A DNA stretch of 64,000 nt from Sphingomonas faeni. GTDB lineage: Bacteria > Pseudomonadota > Alphaproteobacteria > Sphingomonadales > Sphingomonadaceae. Position 1 is the stretch's first letter, and each line of letters begins with the position of its first letter. This document shows, in pieces, positions 35,501 to 43,828 of the stretch. Under the pieces are notes generated by a model. The model was not told where the DNA came from. It saw nothing but the letters and a program-made list of their open reading frames with translations, and searched no databases. The stretch spans positions 82,232-146,231 of the forward strand of contig NZ_JANBVH010000008.1 of NCBI RefSeq assembly GCF_024273235.1. The letters are read 5' to 3'. The position numbers were made by a program, and so were the translations under genes.

Positions 35501-36113
35501 CGGCGGATACCAGCTGTTCGGCCGCACCGTCCAAGTGTGGAACGCGTGGCGCCAGACCGACGCGTTCCGTGACGGCAAGCCCTGGCTGCTGCGCTTCTTC
35601 GACCGCATCCGCTTCTTCCCGGTCAGCCACGACGAACTGACCGAGTGGCGCCGCGACTTCCCGCTCGGCCGGCGCGCGATCCGGATCGAGGACGAGGTGT
35701 TCCGCCTCTCCGAATACCGTGCCTTCCTTGCCGACAACGCCCCGTCGATCACCGCTTTCCAGGCGCAGCGGCAGGCGGCCTTCGACGAGGAGCGTGCCGA
35801 CTGGGAGCGCAACGGCGAGTTCGACCGTGTCGCGGCGCTGACCGAGGAAGCGGACGCCGGCGCCGCCACCGTCGAGATCGACCTGCCCGAGGGCTGCGAA
35901 CTGGTGGAGGCACCGTTCGGCGGCAGCCTGTGGAAGCTGCTGGTCGCTGTCGGGGCCGAAGTGACGGAAGGCGACACAATCGGCATCATCGAGGCCATGA
36001 AGATGGAATCACCCGTGATCAGCCCCGTCACGGGTACAATACGCCGCATCTACGTCCAGGAACGGCAACCGCTCTCGCCCGGCGGCGCGATGCTCGCCGT
36101 GGAGGTGGCATGA
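32505..36113 (+). CDS. Biotin-dependent guanidine carboxylase (annotated as urea carboxylase)
   Basis: 1202 residues, full length. Biotin carboxylase domain ([45 protein letters not shown]), then the carboxyltransferase domain with two halves ([21 protein letters not shown] and [19 protein letters not shown]), and a C-terminal biotinyl domain with EAMKMES (Lys1166). In the substrate region the motif reads AVDFTGD with Asp700, where, as I recall, urea carboxylases have Asn (AINFTGD type, Asn1330 of the yeast enzyme); Asp is the reported mark of guanidine carboxylases. The neighbouring DUF1989 pair supports guanidine. Uses ATP and bicarbonate. Confidence 0.9.
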   Translation: [1202 protein letters not shown]

Positions 36114-37900
36114 TGGACGGGCCGTTCGAAGTCGGCGCAATCGCCGCAGCCGTCGCATCAGGGCGCACCGATGCGGTCAGCGTCGCCCAAGCCGCCCTCG
36201 CCCGCATCGACGCCTATGCTGCGATCCAGCCCGCGGTGTGGATCACGCGTATCGCCGACGCGGAGGTGATGGCATACGCGCAGCGCGTCGATGCCCGGAT
36301 CGCCGCGGGCGAAATGCTGCCGCTCGCCGGCGTACCGTTCGCGATCAAGGACAATATCGACCTCGCCGGCGTGCCGACCACCGCCGCCTGCCAGGACTTC
36401 GCCTATACGCCGTCCGTATCGGCGGAGGTGGTCGAACGCCTGATCGCCGCCGGTGCGATCCCGATCGGCAAGACCAACCTCGACCAGTTCGCCACCGGGC
36501 TCAACGGCACCCGCAGCCCCTACGGCGCGCCCGCCTGCGTGTTCAATCGCGCCTATGTCAGCGGCGGGTCCAGCTCCGGCTCGGCGGTCGCGGTCGCGGC
36601 CGGGTTGGTCGCGTTCGCGCTCGGCACCGACACCGCCGGATCTGGTCGCGTCCCCGCCGCGTTCAACGGCCTGGTCGGCATGAAGCCTACCAAGGGCCGC
36701 TGGAGCACAACCGGGCTTGTGCCCGCATGCCGCACGATCGACTGCATCACCGTGCTGGCGCACACCATCGCCGACGCGCGCGCGATCGACGCGGTGGTCG
36801 CTGGCTTCGACCGCACCGATGCCTATTCCCGCCCGCGCGAGGATCGCCCCGTCGCCACGCGCCGGATCGGCGTACCAGCGCCCGACCAGCGCATATTCCT
36901 CGGCGATGCCACCGCCGCCCGCCTGTACGAACAGGCGCTCGCGACGCTTGCCGCGGACGGCGCCGAACTGGTCGAAGTGGACATGGCGCCGCTCCGCGAG
37001 GCGGCGATGCTGCTCTACGGCGGCCCGTGGGTGGCGGAACGCACCGCCGCCGCCCTGCCGCTGCTCGATACGCGGCCCGAGGCGATCGACCCGACCGTCC
37101 GCTCGATCATGGAGGCCGGACGTGCCGTCAGCGGCGTAGACGTGTTCGAAGGCCAGTATCGGCTCGCCGCGTTGCAGCGGATCGCGGACGCGATGTGGCA
37201 GGATATCGATCTGCTCGCGCTGCCGACCACGCCGACGATCTACCGGATCACCGAGATGCGCGCGGCACCGATCGCGCTCAACAGCAACCTCGGGCTCTAC
37301 ACAAACTTCGTCAACCTGCTCGACATGGCCGCGCTCGCTGTGCCCGCCGGCTGGCGCGACAACGGCACCGGCTTCGGGATCACGCTGATAGCGCCCGCCT
37401 GGACCGACCAGGGCCTGCTCGACGCGGGCGAGGCCTATCTCGCCGCCGCCGCGCTTCCCCCAGCCCCGCCGCTCAACATCGAGGATAGTATGGAAACCGT
37501 GAAACTCGCCGTCGTCGGCGCGCACCTCGAAGGCATGCCGCTTCACTGGCAGCTCACCTCCCGCGAGGCGCGGCTGGTCGGCGCCACCACCACCGCGCCG
37601 ACCTATCGGCTGTACGCGATGGCCAATTCGACGCCGCCCAAGCCCGCGCTGATCCATGTCGGCGAAGAGGACGGTGCCGCGATCGCGGTGGAAGTCTATG
37701 AACTCGACGTCGCCGCCTTCGGCAGCTTCGTCGTCGAGGTCCCCGCGCCACTTGCGATCGGCTCGGTGACGCTCGCCGACGGATCGGTCGTCAAGGGCTT
37801 CGTCGCCGAGCCACGCGCGATCGTCGGGGCGGAGGACATCACCACGCTGGGTGGCTGGCGCGCCTATATCGACACGCTGCCCCGTCCAGGCGGATCATGA
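36110..37900 (+). CDS. atzF: Allophanate hydrolase
   Basis: 596 residues, two domains as in AtzF: amidase-signature domain with Lys80 (AIKDNID), Ser154 (SGGSSSGSAV) and nucleophile Ser178 (TAGSGRVPAA), then a C-terminal domain from about residue 460 (VKLAVVGAHLEGMPLHWQL). Splits allophanate to ammonia and CO2, completing the pathway. The spacings Lys-Ser-Ser (74 and 24) match AtzF. ATG 36110 overlaps the carboxylase stop; the stop overlaps the kinase ATG. Confidence 0.93.
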   Translation: MMDGPFEVGAIAAAVASGRTDAVSVAQAALARIDAYAAIQPAVWITRIADAEVMAYAQRVDARIAAGEMLPLAGVPFAIKDNIDLAGVPTTAACQDFAYTPSVSAEVVERLIAAGAIPIGKTNLDQFATGLNGTRSPYGAPACVFNRAYVSGGSSSGSAVAVAAGLVAFALGTDTAGSGRVPAAFNGLVGMKPTKGRWSTTGLVPACRTIDCITVLAHTIADARAIDAVVAGFDRTDAYSRPREDRPVATRRIGVPAPDQRIFLGDATAARLYEQALATLAADGAELVEVDMAPLREAAMLLYGGPWVAERTAAALPLLDTRPEAIDPTVRSIMEAGRAVSGVDVFEGQYRLAALQRIADAMWQDIDLLALPTTPTIYRITEMRAAPIALNSNLGLYTNFVNLLDMAALAVPAGWRDNGTGFGITLIAPAWTDQGLLDAGEAYLAAAALPPAPPLNIEDSMETVKLAVVGAHLEGMPLHWQLTSREARLVGATTTAPTYRLYAMANSTPPKPALIHVGEEDGAAIAVEVYELDVAAFGSFVVEVPAPLAIGSVTLADGSVVKGFVAEPRAIVGAEDITTLGGWRAYIDTLPRPGGS

Positions 37901-39321
37901 CTACGGCGAACGCATCCCATGCGGCGACCCTGGCCGAGCTTCAGCGCGCCAAGGTCTCGGCCGAAGCCGCCAACGAGGCGAAGACCCGCTACCTCGTCGC
38001 GGTCAGCCATGAGATCCGTTCGCCCCTCAACGTCATCTACGGCTATGCCCAACTGCTGGAACGCGACGACACGCTGTCGGGCGCAGAAGTCGGGACGATC
38101 ATCCGTCGCTCGGCCGAGCACGTCACCAATCTCGTCGAAGGCCTGCTCGAAATCTCGCGGATCGAGAGCGGCGTCCTGACGATCCGGTCCGACCTCATCG
38201 ACATCCGCGGGCTGCTCGACCACATCGTCGACATGTTCCGGATGCAGGCCGCCGCCAAGGGCCTCACGCTGACGCTCGACGTCGAAGACCGGCTGCCCGC
38301 GCAGGTGAAGGCGGATGAAAAACGCCTGCGCCAGATCCTCATCAACCTCGTCTCCAACGCGATCAAATACACCCAGTCGGGCAGCGTCGCCGTCAAGGTC
38401 CGCTACCGCAGCCAGGTCGCCGACATCGAGGTTCGCGATACCGGCATCGGCATCGCGGCGGGCGACCTGGACCGCGTGTTCGAACCGTTCGAGCGCGGCA
38501 ACTCGGCGGAGGCGCAAAGTCAGCCGGGCATCGGGCTGGGCCTCGCCATCACGCGCGTGCTTGCCAGCGTGCTGGGCGGCGACATTGCGGTGGAGAGCAC
38601 GCCGGGAGTCGGGAGCAGTTTCCGCTTCCGCATCATGCTGCCCGCCCCGATGGTCGCACCGCGCGCGCCGGTGCAGGGTGCGAGGATCACGGGCTATGCG
38701 GGGCCGCCGCGGACCGTGCTGGTGATCGACGACGATCCCGCGCAGCGTGCCATCCTCCAGGCGCTGCTCGCCGCGCTGGGTTTCGTGGTGCATACCGCGG
38801 CCGATGGGACGGAAGGGCTCCTGCTGGCCGAGCGCACGCCCGCGGATATCGTGCTGCTCGACATCCAGATGCCGGGGATCAGCGGATGGGATGTCGCGGC
38901 GCGGCTGCGCGCCACGCACGGCGCGGCGCTGCGGATCGTGATGGTGTCCGCCGACGTCCATGAACTCCACATCGGCGGCGAGAGCCGCAGCAACCATAAT
39001 GCGTTCGTGACGAAGCCGGTCGAACTCGACGCGTTGATCTCGCTGATCGGCACGCAGCTCGATCTGCGCTGGGACGAGGCAGCAATGCCCGACCTCCCCG
39101 AGACGCCCGCGGCATTGCCCCCCTTGCCCGCGGCAGCCCTACCCTTCCTCGATCGATTACGCGACCTTGCAAGGATCGGTCACGTCCGCGGCTTGGAAAG
39201 CGCGCTCGATATGTTCGAGCAGGCGATACCGACCGCCGCCCCCCTGGTCGCCGTGCTCCGGCGCCAGTTGATCGACCTGGATCTCGCCGCGTTCCAGAAG
39301 ACGCTCGACGATGCGCGTTGA
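37897..39321 (+). CDS. Soluble hybrid histidine kinase co-transcribed with the guanidine operon
   Basis: 474 residues with no membrane helix and no sensor domain; only a ~30-residue coiled segment precedes the H-box VAVSHEIRSPL (His38). N-box ILINLVSNAIKYT, G1 DTGIGIA, F-box FEPFERGN and G2 GIGLGLAIT are intact. A receiver domain follows (VLVIDDDPAQ, phosphoacceptor Asp322 in VLLDIQMPG), then a C-terminal helical tail. ATG 37897 overlaps atzF by 4 nt. It may sense an internal signal or have lost an N-terminal sensor. Confidence 0.9.
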   Translation: MTTANASHAATLAELQRAKVSAEAANEAKTRYLVAVSHEIRSPLNVIYGYAQLLERDDTLSGAEVGTIIRRSAEHVTNLVEGLLEISRIESGVLTIRSDLIDIRGLLDHIVDMFRMQAAAKGLTLTLDVEDRLPAQVKADEKRLRQILINLVSNAIKYTQSGSVAVKVRYRSQVADIEVRDTGIGIAAGDLDRVFEPFERGNSAEAQSQPGIGLGLAITRVLASVLGGDIAVESTPGVGSSFRFRIMLPAPMVAPRAPVQGARITGYAGPPRTVLVIDDDPAQRAILQALLAALGFVVHTAADGTEGLLLAERTPADIVLLDIQMPGISGWDVAARLRATHGAALRIVMVSADVHELHIGGESRSNHNAFVTKPVELDALISLIGTQLDLRWDEAAMPDLPETPAALPPLPAAALPFLDRLRDLARIGHVRGLESALDMFEQAIPTAAPLVAVLRRQLIDLDLAAFQKTLDDAR

Positions 39322-40237
39322 ACCCGCAGAGGCGGCACGGCCGGTCATCCTGGTCGTCGACGACACGCCCGAGGCGTTGCGGTTCCTGACCACGACGATC
39401 GAGAGCGCCGGGATGACCGTCCTGATCGCGATCGACGGTCTCGCCGCGCTCGCGCTGTTGAAGAACATCACGCCCGACCTGATCCTGATGGACGCGGTGA
39501 TGCCCAATCTCGACGGGTTCGAGACGACCCTGCGGATCAAGGCCATTCCGGCGTTCCAGCATCTGCCGATCATCTTCATGACCGGGCTGACCGAGACCGA
39601 GCATGTCGTCCGCGGGCTCAACGCCGGCGGGATCGACTTCGTCTGCAAGCCGATCGTGATCGAGGAGCTTCTCGCGCGCATCCGGGTTCACCTGGCAACG
39701 GCGCGCGTCGCGCATGGCAGTCAGCTCGCACTCGACATGAGCGGCCGGCCAGCGTTGGCGGTCGACGGGAGCGGCGAACCCCAGTGGCTGACCCCGGCCG
39801 CGAGCGCGATGCTCGAACGGCTGTTCCCCGGCTGGTCCTGCGCATCCGGCGGGCTGCCCATGCCTTTCCTGGCGGCGCTGCGCGTTTTGCAAGCCAGTCC
39901 GCCGATGCCGGGAGCGCGCGTCACCGTGGCCGCCGGCGACCGCACGCTCGAAGCCGGCCTGTTGCGCAACACCGCGGCGGACCAATGGGTGTTCCGCCTG
40001 ACCGAGCGCCACGAGGGCGAGGAGCAGGCGATGCTCGCCGCCCAGCACGGGCTCACCTCGCGCGAGGCGGAAGTCCTGCTCTGGATCAGCCGCGGCAAGC
40101 AGAACCGCGAGGTCAGCGAGATCCTCGAGATCAGCCCGCGCACCGTGAACAAGCATCTCGAGCAGATCTTCGAGAAGATGGGCGTGGAGAACCGGGCGTC
40201 GGCGACGGCGATCGCCGTCACCACGCTGACGCGCTAG
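39311..40237 (+). CDS. LuxR-type response regulator with central domain
   Basis: 308 residues. Receiver domain: LVVDDTPEAL, phosphoacceptor Asp61 in LILMDAVMPN, FMTGLTE, CKPIVIEEL. A ~90-residue central PAS-like segment (residues ~145-235) and a C-terminal LuxR HTH (LTSREAEVLLWISRGKQNREVSEILEISPRTVNKHL). It overlaps the kinase gene by 11 nt, so the pair is at the end of the guanidine operon and is a plausible regulator of it. Confidence 0.9.
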   Translation: MRVEPAEAARPVILVVDDTPEALRFLTTTIESAGMTVLIAIDGLAALALLKNITPDLILMDAVMPNLDGFETTLRIKAIPAFQHLPIIFMTGLTETEHVVRGLNAGGIDFVCKPIVIEELLARIRVHLATARVAHGSQLALDMSGRPALAVDGSGEPQWLTPAASAMLERLFPGWSCASGGLPMPFLAALRVLQASPPMPGARVTVAAGDRTLEAGLLRNTAADQWVFRLTERHEGEEQAMLAAQHGLTSREAEVLLWISRGKQNREVSEILEISPRTVNKHLEQIFEKMGVENRASATAIAVTTLTR

Positions 40238-40248
40238 GGCGAGGGCGC

Positions 40249-41832
40249 ATGGATCGAACCGCCAGCACGGCCACCCGCGCCACCGCTATCCGAGCGGCAC
40301 TCGCGCACGGCGACAACGAGGGCGCGCTGGCCGCCGCGACCCGCTGGCGCACGGAAGCGCCAGACGCAGCCGAAGCGCATTTCCTCGCCGGGATCAGCGC
40401 GGCCGCGCTCGGCAGGATACGCAGCGCGATCGCGCTGATCGAGACGGCCGTCACGCTCGACGGGTGCGGCGAATATCAGGCCCAACGCGCCCGCCTCTAC
40501 ACGCTCGTCCGGCGGGATGCGGACGCCGCATCGGCGCTGGCCGCCGCCGAGCGGTCGCCGCCGACCGACGCGCTCGGGCGCGACACGATGGGCTGCGTCT
40601 ATGCGCGGCTGGGCGATCATGCCGCCTCGCTTCCCCACTTCGCCGAAGCCGTGCGGCTCGCCCCCGCGAACACCGCGTTCCGCTACAACCAGGCCGCGGC
40701 GCTCAGCTTCCTCGGGCGACAGGACGAAGCCGAGCAGGCATTGGAGGCGCTGCTCACGCTGGCCCCGGCCGATGCCCGCGCGCATCATCTGCTGGCAGGT
40801 CTGCGCCGCCAGACACCCCACCGCAATCATGTCGACCGGCTCTCGGCGGTTCGCAAGGCGACGCGGTCACCGCATGATCGCCTGCTGCTGGGCTATGCGC
40901 TCGCCAAGGAGATCGACGACCTCGCCGATCCTCACGCCGCGTTCGCCATTCTCGCCGAAACCAATGCCGAGCACCGCGCCACGCTGCCCTATCGCTTTGC
41001 CGACGATGCCGCCAATTTCAATGCGGTCGAGGCGTGCTGGCCGACGATCGCGAAGGTCCGGGTCGCCGATCCGTCGCCCGCATCGCCGATCTTCATCGTC
41101 GGCATGCCGCGTACCGGCACCACGCTGGTCGATCGCATCCTGTCGTCGCACCCCCAGGTCGAGAGCGCCGGCGAACTCCAGGCCATGCCGCTCGCCGTCA
41201 AAGCCGCCGCGGGAACACGCAGCCGAACCGTGCTCGATCCCGAGACGATCCGCGCTGCCGCCGAGGCGGACCTAGGCGCGATCGGCCGGGACTATATCAC
41301 CCGCGCCGCGTCCCACGTCTCCGGTACGAAACCGCGTGTCGTCGACAAATTTCCCGGTAATTTCCTCTATGTCGGCGTGATCGCCCGCGCACTACCCAAC
41401 GCGACGATCGTCTGTCTTCGGCGGAACCCGATGGACACGATCACCGCCAACTTCCGCAACCTGTTCGCGATCGGATCGCGCTATTACGACTATAGTTACG
41501 ACCTGATCGACATCGCCGCCTATTACCAGCGCTTCGACCGCATGATGGCGCTGTGGCGCGAGGTGCTGCCCGGCCGCGTGCTCGAACTCCAGTACGAGAC
41601 GCTCGTCGACAACCAGCGGGAGGAGACCGCCCGCCTGCTCGACCATTGCGGGCTGGACTGGTCCGATGCCTGCCTCGATTTCCATACCAACACGGCGCCC
41701 GTCTCGACGCCCAGCGCCGCGCAGGTCCGCCGGCCGCTGTACCGGGACTCGGTCGATCGCTGGCGCCGCCACGCCGACGCGCTGGCGCCCGCGCGCGACT
41801 TTCTGGTGCGCCACGGAATCACCATCGACTAG
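40249..41832 (+). CDS. TPR-repeat sulfotransferase
   Basis: 527 residues. About seven TPR-like helical repeats in the first ~260 residues (for example DTMGCVYARLGDHAASLPHF, NQAAALSFLGRQDEAEQALEAL), then a sulfotransferase domain with a PAPS 5'-phosphosulfate loop IVGMPRTGTTLVDRILSS and the 3'-phosphate motif FRNLF-RYY. Such proteins are common in sphingomonads; acceptor unknown. ATG 40249 has GAGGGC upstream, 11 nt after the regulator stop. Confidence 0.87.
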   Translation: MDRTASTATRATAIRAALAHGDNEGALAAATRWRTEAPDAAEAHFLAGISAAALGRIRSAIALIETAVTLDGCGEYQAQRARLYTLVRRDADAASALAAAERSPPTDALGRDTMGCVYARLGDHAASLPHFAEAVRLAPANTAFRYNQAAALSFLGRQDEAEQALEALLTLAPADARAHHLLAGLRRQTPHRNHVDRLSAVRKATRSPHDRLLLGYALAKEIDDLADPHAAFAILAETNAEHRATLPYRFADDAANFNAVEACWPTIAKVRVADPSPASPIFIVGMPRTGTTLVDRILSSHPQVESAGELQAMPLAVKAAAGTRSRTVLDPETIRAAAEADLGAIGRDYITRAASHVSGTKPRVVDKFPGNFLYVGVIARALPNATIVCLRRNPMDTITANFRNLFAIGSRYYDYSYDLIDIAAYYQRFDRMMALWREVLPGRVLELQYETLVDNQREETARLLDHCGLDWSDACLDFHTNTAPVSTPSAAQVRRPLYRDSVDRWRRHADALAPARDFLVRHGITID

Positions 41833-41924
41833 CCGCCTGCGTACGTCATTCGCACACCTGCCACGGCCACCGTCCCATCCTATTGTCACGGAGCAGTGCG
41901 GCGGTTTTCACCAACCAGGGGCCT

Positions 41925-42812
41925 ATGATGCAGAAAGTGCTTCTGAGCTACGTGCAGCCCGTGATCGTCGCTGCCATCATCCTGTTCTGGGCGTTCGGCC
42001 CGGCGGAGTGGATCCAGAACCCTTGGTCGATCGTGGTCGCGACCCTGACGACGACCGCGCTGATCCAGGCGCTGGAATGGGTCAAGGAGCGGCATTCGAG
42101 CTGGCGGCTGACCAAGCGCGAGTTCTTCACCGACGTCTTCTACGTGGTGCTGAGCTACACTGTGATCGCCTGGGCGACGAAGACCTTCGCCGACGAACCG
42201 ATGATCGCCGCCAAGCAGGCGCTCGGCATCGCGACGCCGTGGGCGATGCACCTCCCGTTCGTGGTGCAGGTCGCGCTGGTCGTCGTGCTGATCGAGTTCG
42301 GGCAATATTGGCTGCACCGCCTGATGCACAACCAGTCGTTCTTCTGGTCGACGCATGCGCCGCATCATCATTTGACTCAGCTCAATGCGATGAAGGGCGC
42401 GGTCGGCAATCCGATCGAACTGTTCCTGATCAGCCTCAGCGTCGTCGCGTTGCTCGACCTTCCCCAGGCGGCGATCTTCTGCGCGCTCAACATTCTCGCG
42501 GTGGTGTCGACCTTCGCGCATGCCAATACGCGTTTCGATCCGCCACGCTGGTACGCGTTCGTCTTCACCACGATCCGGAATCACAGCCTTCACCATTCGG
42601 TGGCCTATGAGGATACGCGCTGCAATTACGGCAATTCGCTGATCCTGCTCGATCGCATCTTCGGCACGTACCGCAGCGGCGAGGCCGAACTGGTGGGCCA
42701 GGACGAGCGCCGACGCCTGACGATCCCGGAACAATTCCTGTTTCCGGCACGCCCGCTGATCGACCGGATCGGCGCGCGGCGAAGCCGTTCCGACACCGAA
42801 ATTGCTGCCTGA
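41925..42812 (+). CDS. Fatty-acid hydroxylase / sterol desaturase family membrane protein (copy 2)
   Basis: 295 residues from ATG 41925 (a second ATG is immediately adjacent). Membrane segments plus the diiron histidine clusters HRLMH, HAPHHH and HHSVAYEDTRCNYGN. Clear paralogue of the protein at 25307, with the same GAVGNPIELFLI core, but shorter at the N-terminus. Substrate unknown. Confidence 0.87.
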   Translation: MMQKVLLSYVQPVIVAAIILFWAFGPAEWIQNPWSIVVATLTTTALIQALEWVKERHSSWRLTKREFFTDVFYVVLSYTVIAWATKTFADEPMIAAKQALGIATPWAMHLPFVVQVALVVVLIEFGQYWLHRLMHNQSFFWSTHAPHHHLTQLNAMKGAVGNPIELFLISLSVVALLDLPQAAIFCALNILAVVSTFAHANTRFDPPRWYAFVFTTIRNHSLHHSVAYEDTRCNYGNSLILLDRIFGTYRSGEAELVGQDERRRLTIPEQFLFPARPLIDRIGARRSRSDTEIAA

Positions 42813-42849
42813 TCGATATGAACAAACGAATACGGGGGCTAAGCAGGGT

Positions 42850-43788
42850 TTGAAAAAGACAGTGACGACGAAATGGGCCGTGGCGCTGGTCGCAATCGGC
42901 ATGGTCGTAGCCCCGGCGTTGGCCGCCGGCCCGATCGAGCAGGTTATCCCCGTGCCAGGCTTCGCGGATTTCCTCGCAGTCGATGGCAAGACGGTATGGG
43001 CCACCAACAGTGGCCGCGTCGAACGCTGGTCGCGCAACGGCAAGCGCGCGGAAGTGCCGATGGCCCATCCGTGCGGCGCGATGACGATTGCGTTCAAGTC
43101 GCTATGGGTCGCGGACTGCAAGGACTTCACGCTCACCCGGATCGACCTCAAGACCGCGAAGATCACCGCCGTCATCGCGACCGGGATCGCCAATCCGAAG
43201 GGCGAACTGAACGTCGTCGCGGGCGCCGGATCGATCTGGGTGGCCAGCGACGCCAAGGGCGTGATCGCGCGCGTCGATCCCGCCACGAACGCCGTCACCG
43301 CGTCGATCCCCACCAATCCCGACAGCTATTATTTGACCTTCGGCATGGGGTCGCTCTGGGCGGTCAGCGGCACACGGCAAAGCCTGCAGAAGATCGACCC
43401 CGCCACCAACAGCGTCGTCGCGACGACCGCGCTCGGTCGCGAGCCCGGCTTCCTGGCGGCGGGCGAGGGATCGATATGGGTGCAGGAACAGGGCGACGGC
43501 ACCGTCGCCCGGATCGATCCGGCGACCGCCGCGGTATCGGGCCGCGTCAAGGTCGACGAGACGCTTAAATACGGCGACATCGACACGGGCGGCGGCAAGG
43601 TGTGGTTGCGCACCACCGCCGGGCAGACCTTCGTGGTGATCGACCCCACGTCGCTCGCGATCACCGCGCGGATGGGTGCGCCTGCCGGTAGCGGCGCGCT
43701 CCGCTATACGCGCGCTGGTGTGTGGACCACCGCGCATGACGCACACACGATGTCGTGGTGGCGCAAACCGAAGACGATCGGAAAGTAA
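42850..43788 (+). CDS. Exported beta-propeller protein (YncE/Vgb-like)
   Basis: 312 residues from TTG 42850, preceded by AGCAGGG; this start gives a clean signal peptide (MKKTVTTKWAVALVAIGMVV). The mature part is made of repeated blades with SLWVAD, SIWVASDAKGVIARVDP, SLWAVSG and SIWVQEQGDGTVARIDP, the YncE/streptogramin-lyase-like pattern. Function unknown, probably periplasmic. Longer in-frame starts exist at 42802 but break the signal peptide. Confidence 0.8.
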   Translation: MKKTVTTKWAVALVAIGMVVAPALAAGPIEQVIPVPGFADFLAVDGKTVWATNSGRVERWSRNGKRAEVPMAHPCGAMTIAFKSLWVADCKDFTLTRIDLKTAKITAVIATGIANPKGELNVVAGAGSIWVASDAKGVIARVDPATNAVTASIPTNPDSYYLTFGMGSLWAVSGTRQSLQKIDPATNSVVATTALGREPGFLAAGEGSIWVQEQGDGTVARIDPATAAVSGRVKVDETLKYGDIDTGGGKVWLRTTAGQTFVVIDPTSLAITARMGAPAGSGALRYTRAGVWTTAHDAHTMSWWRKPKTIGK

Positions 43789-43828
43789 GCGCGCATACGA
43801 GCGCTTGCCGCGACGCGTGTTCCGGCGA

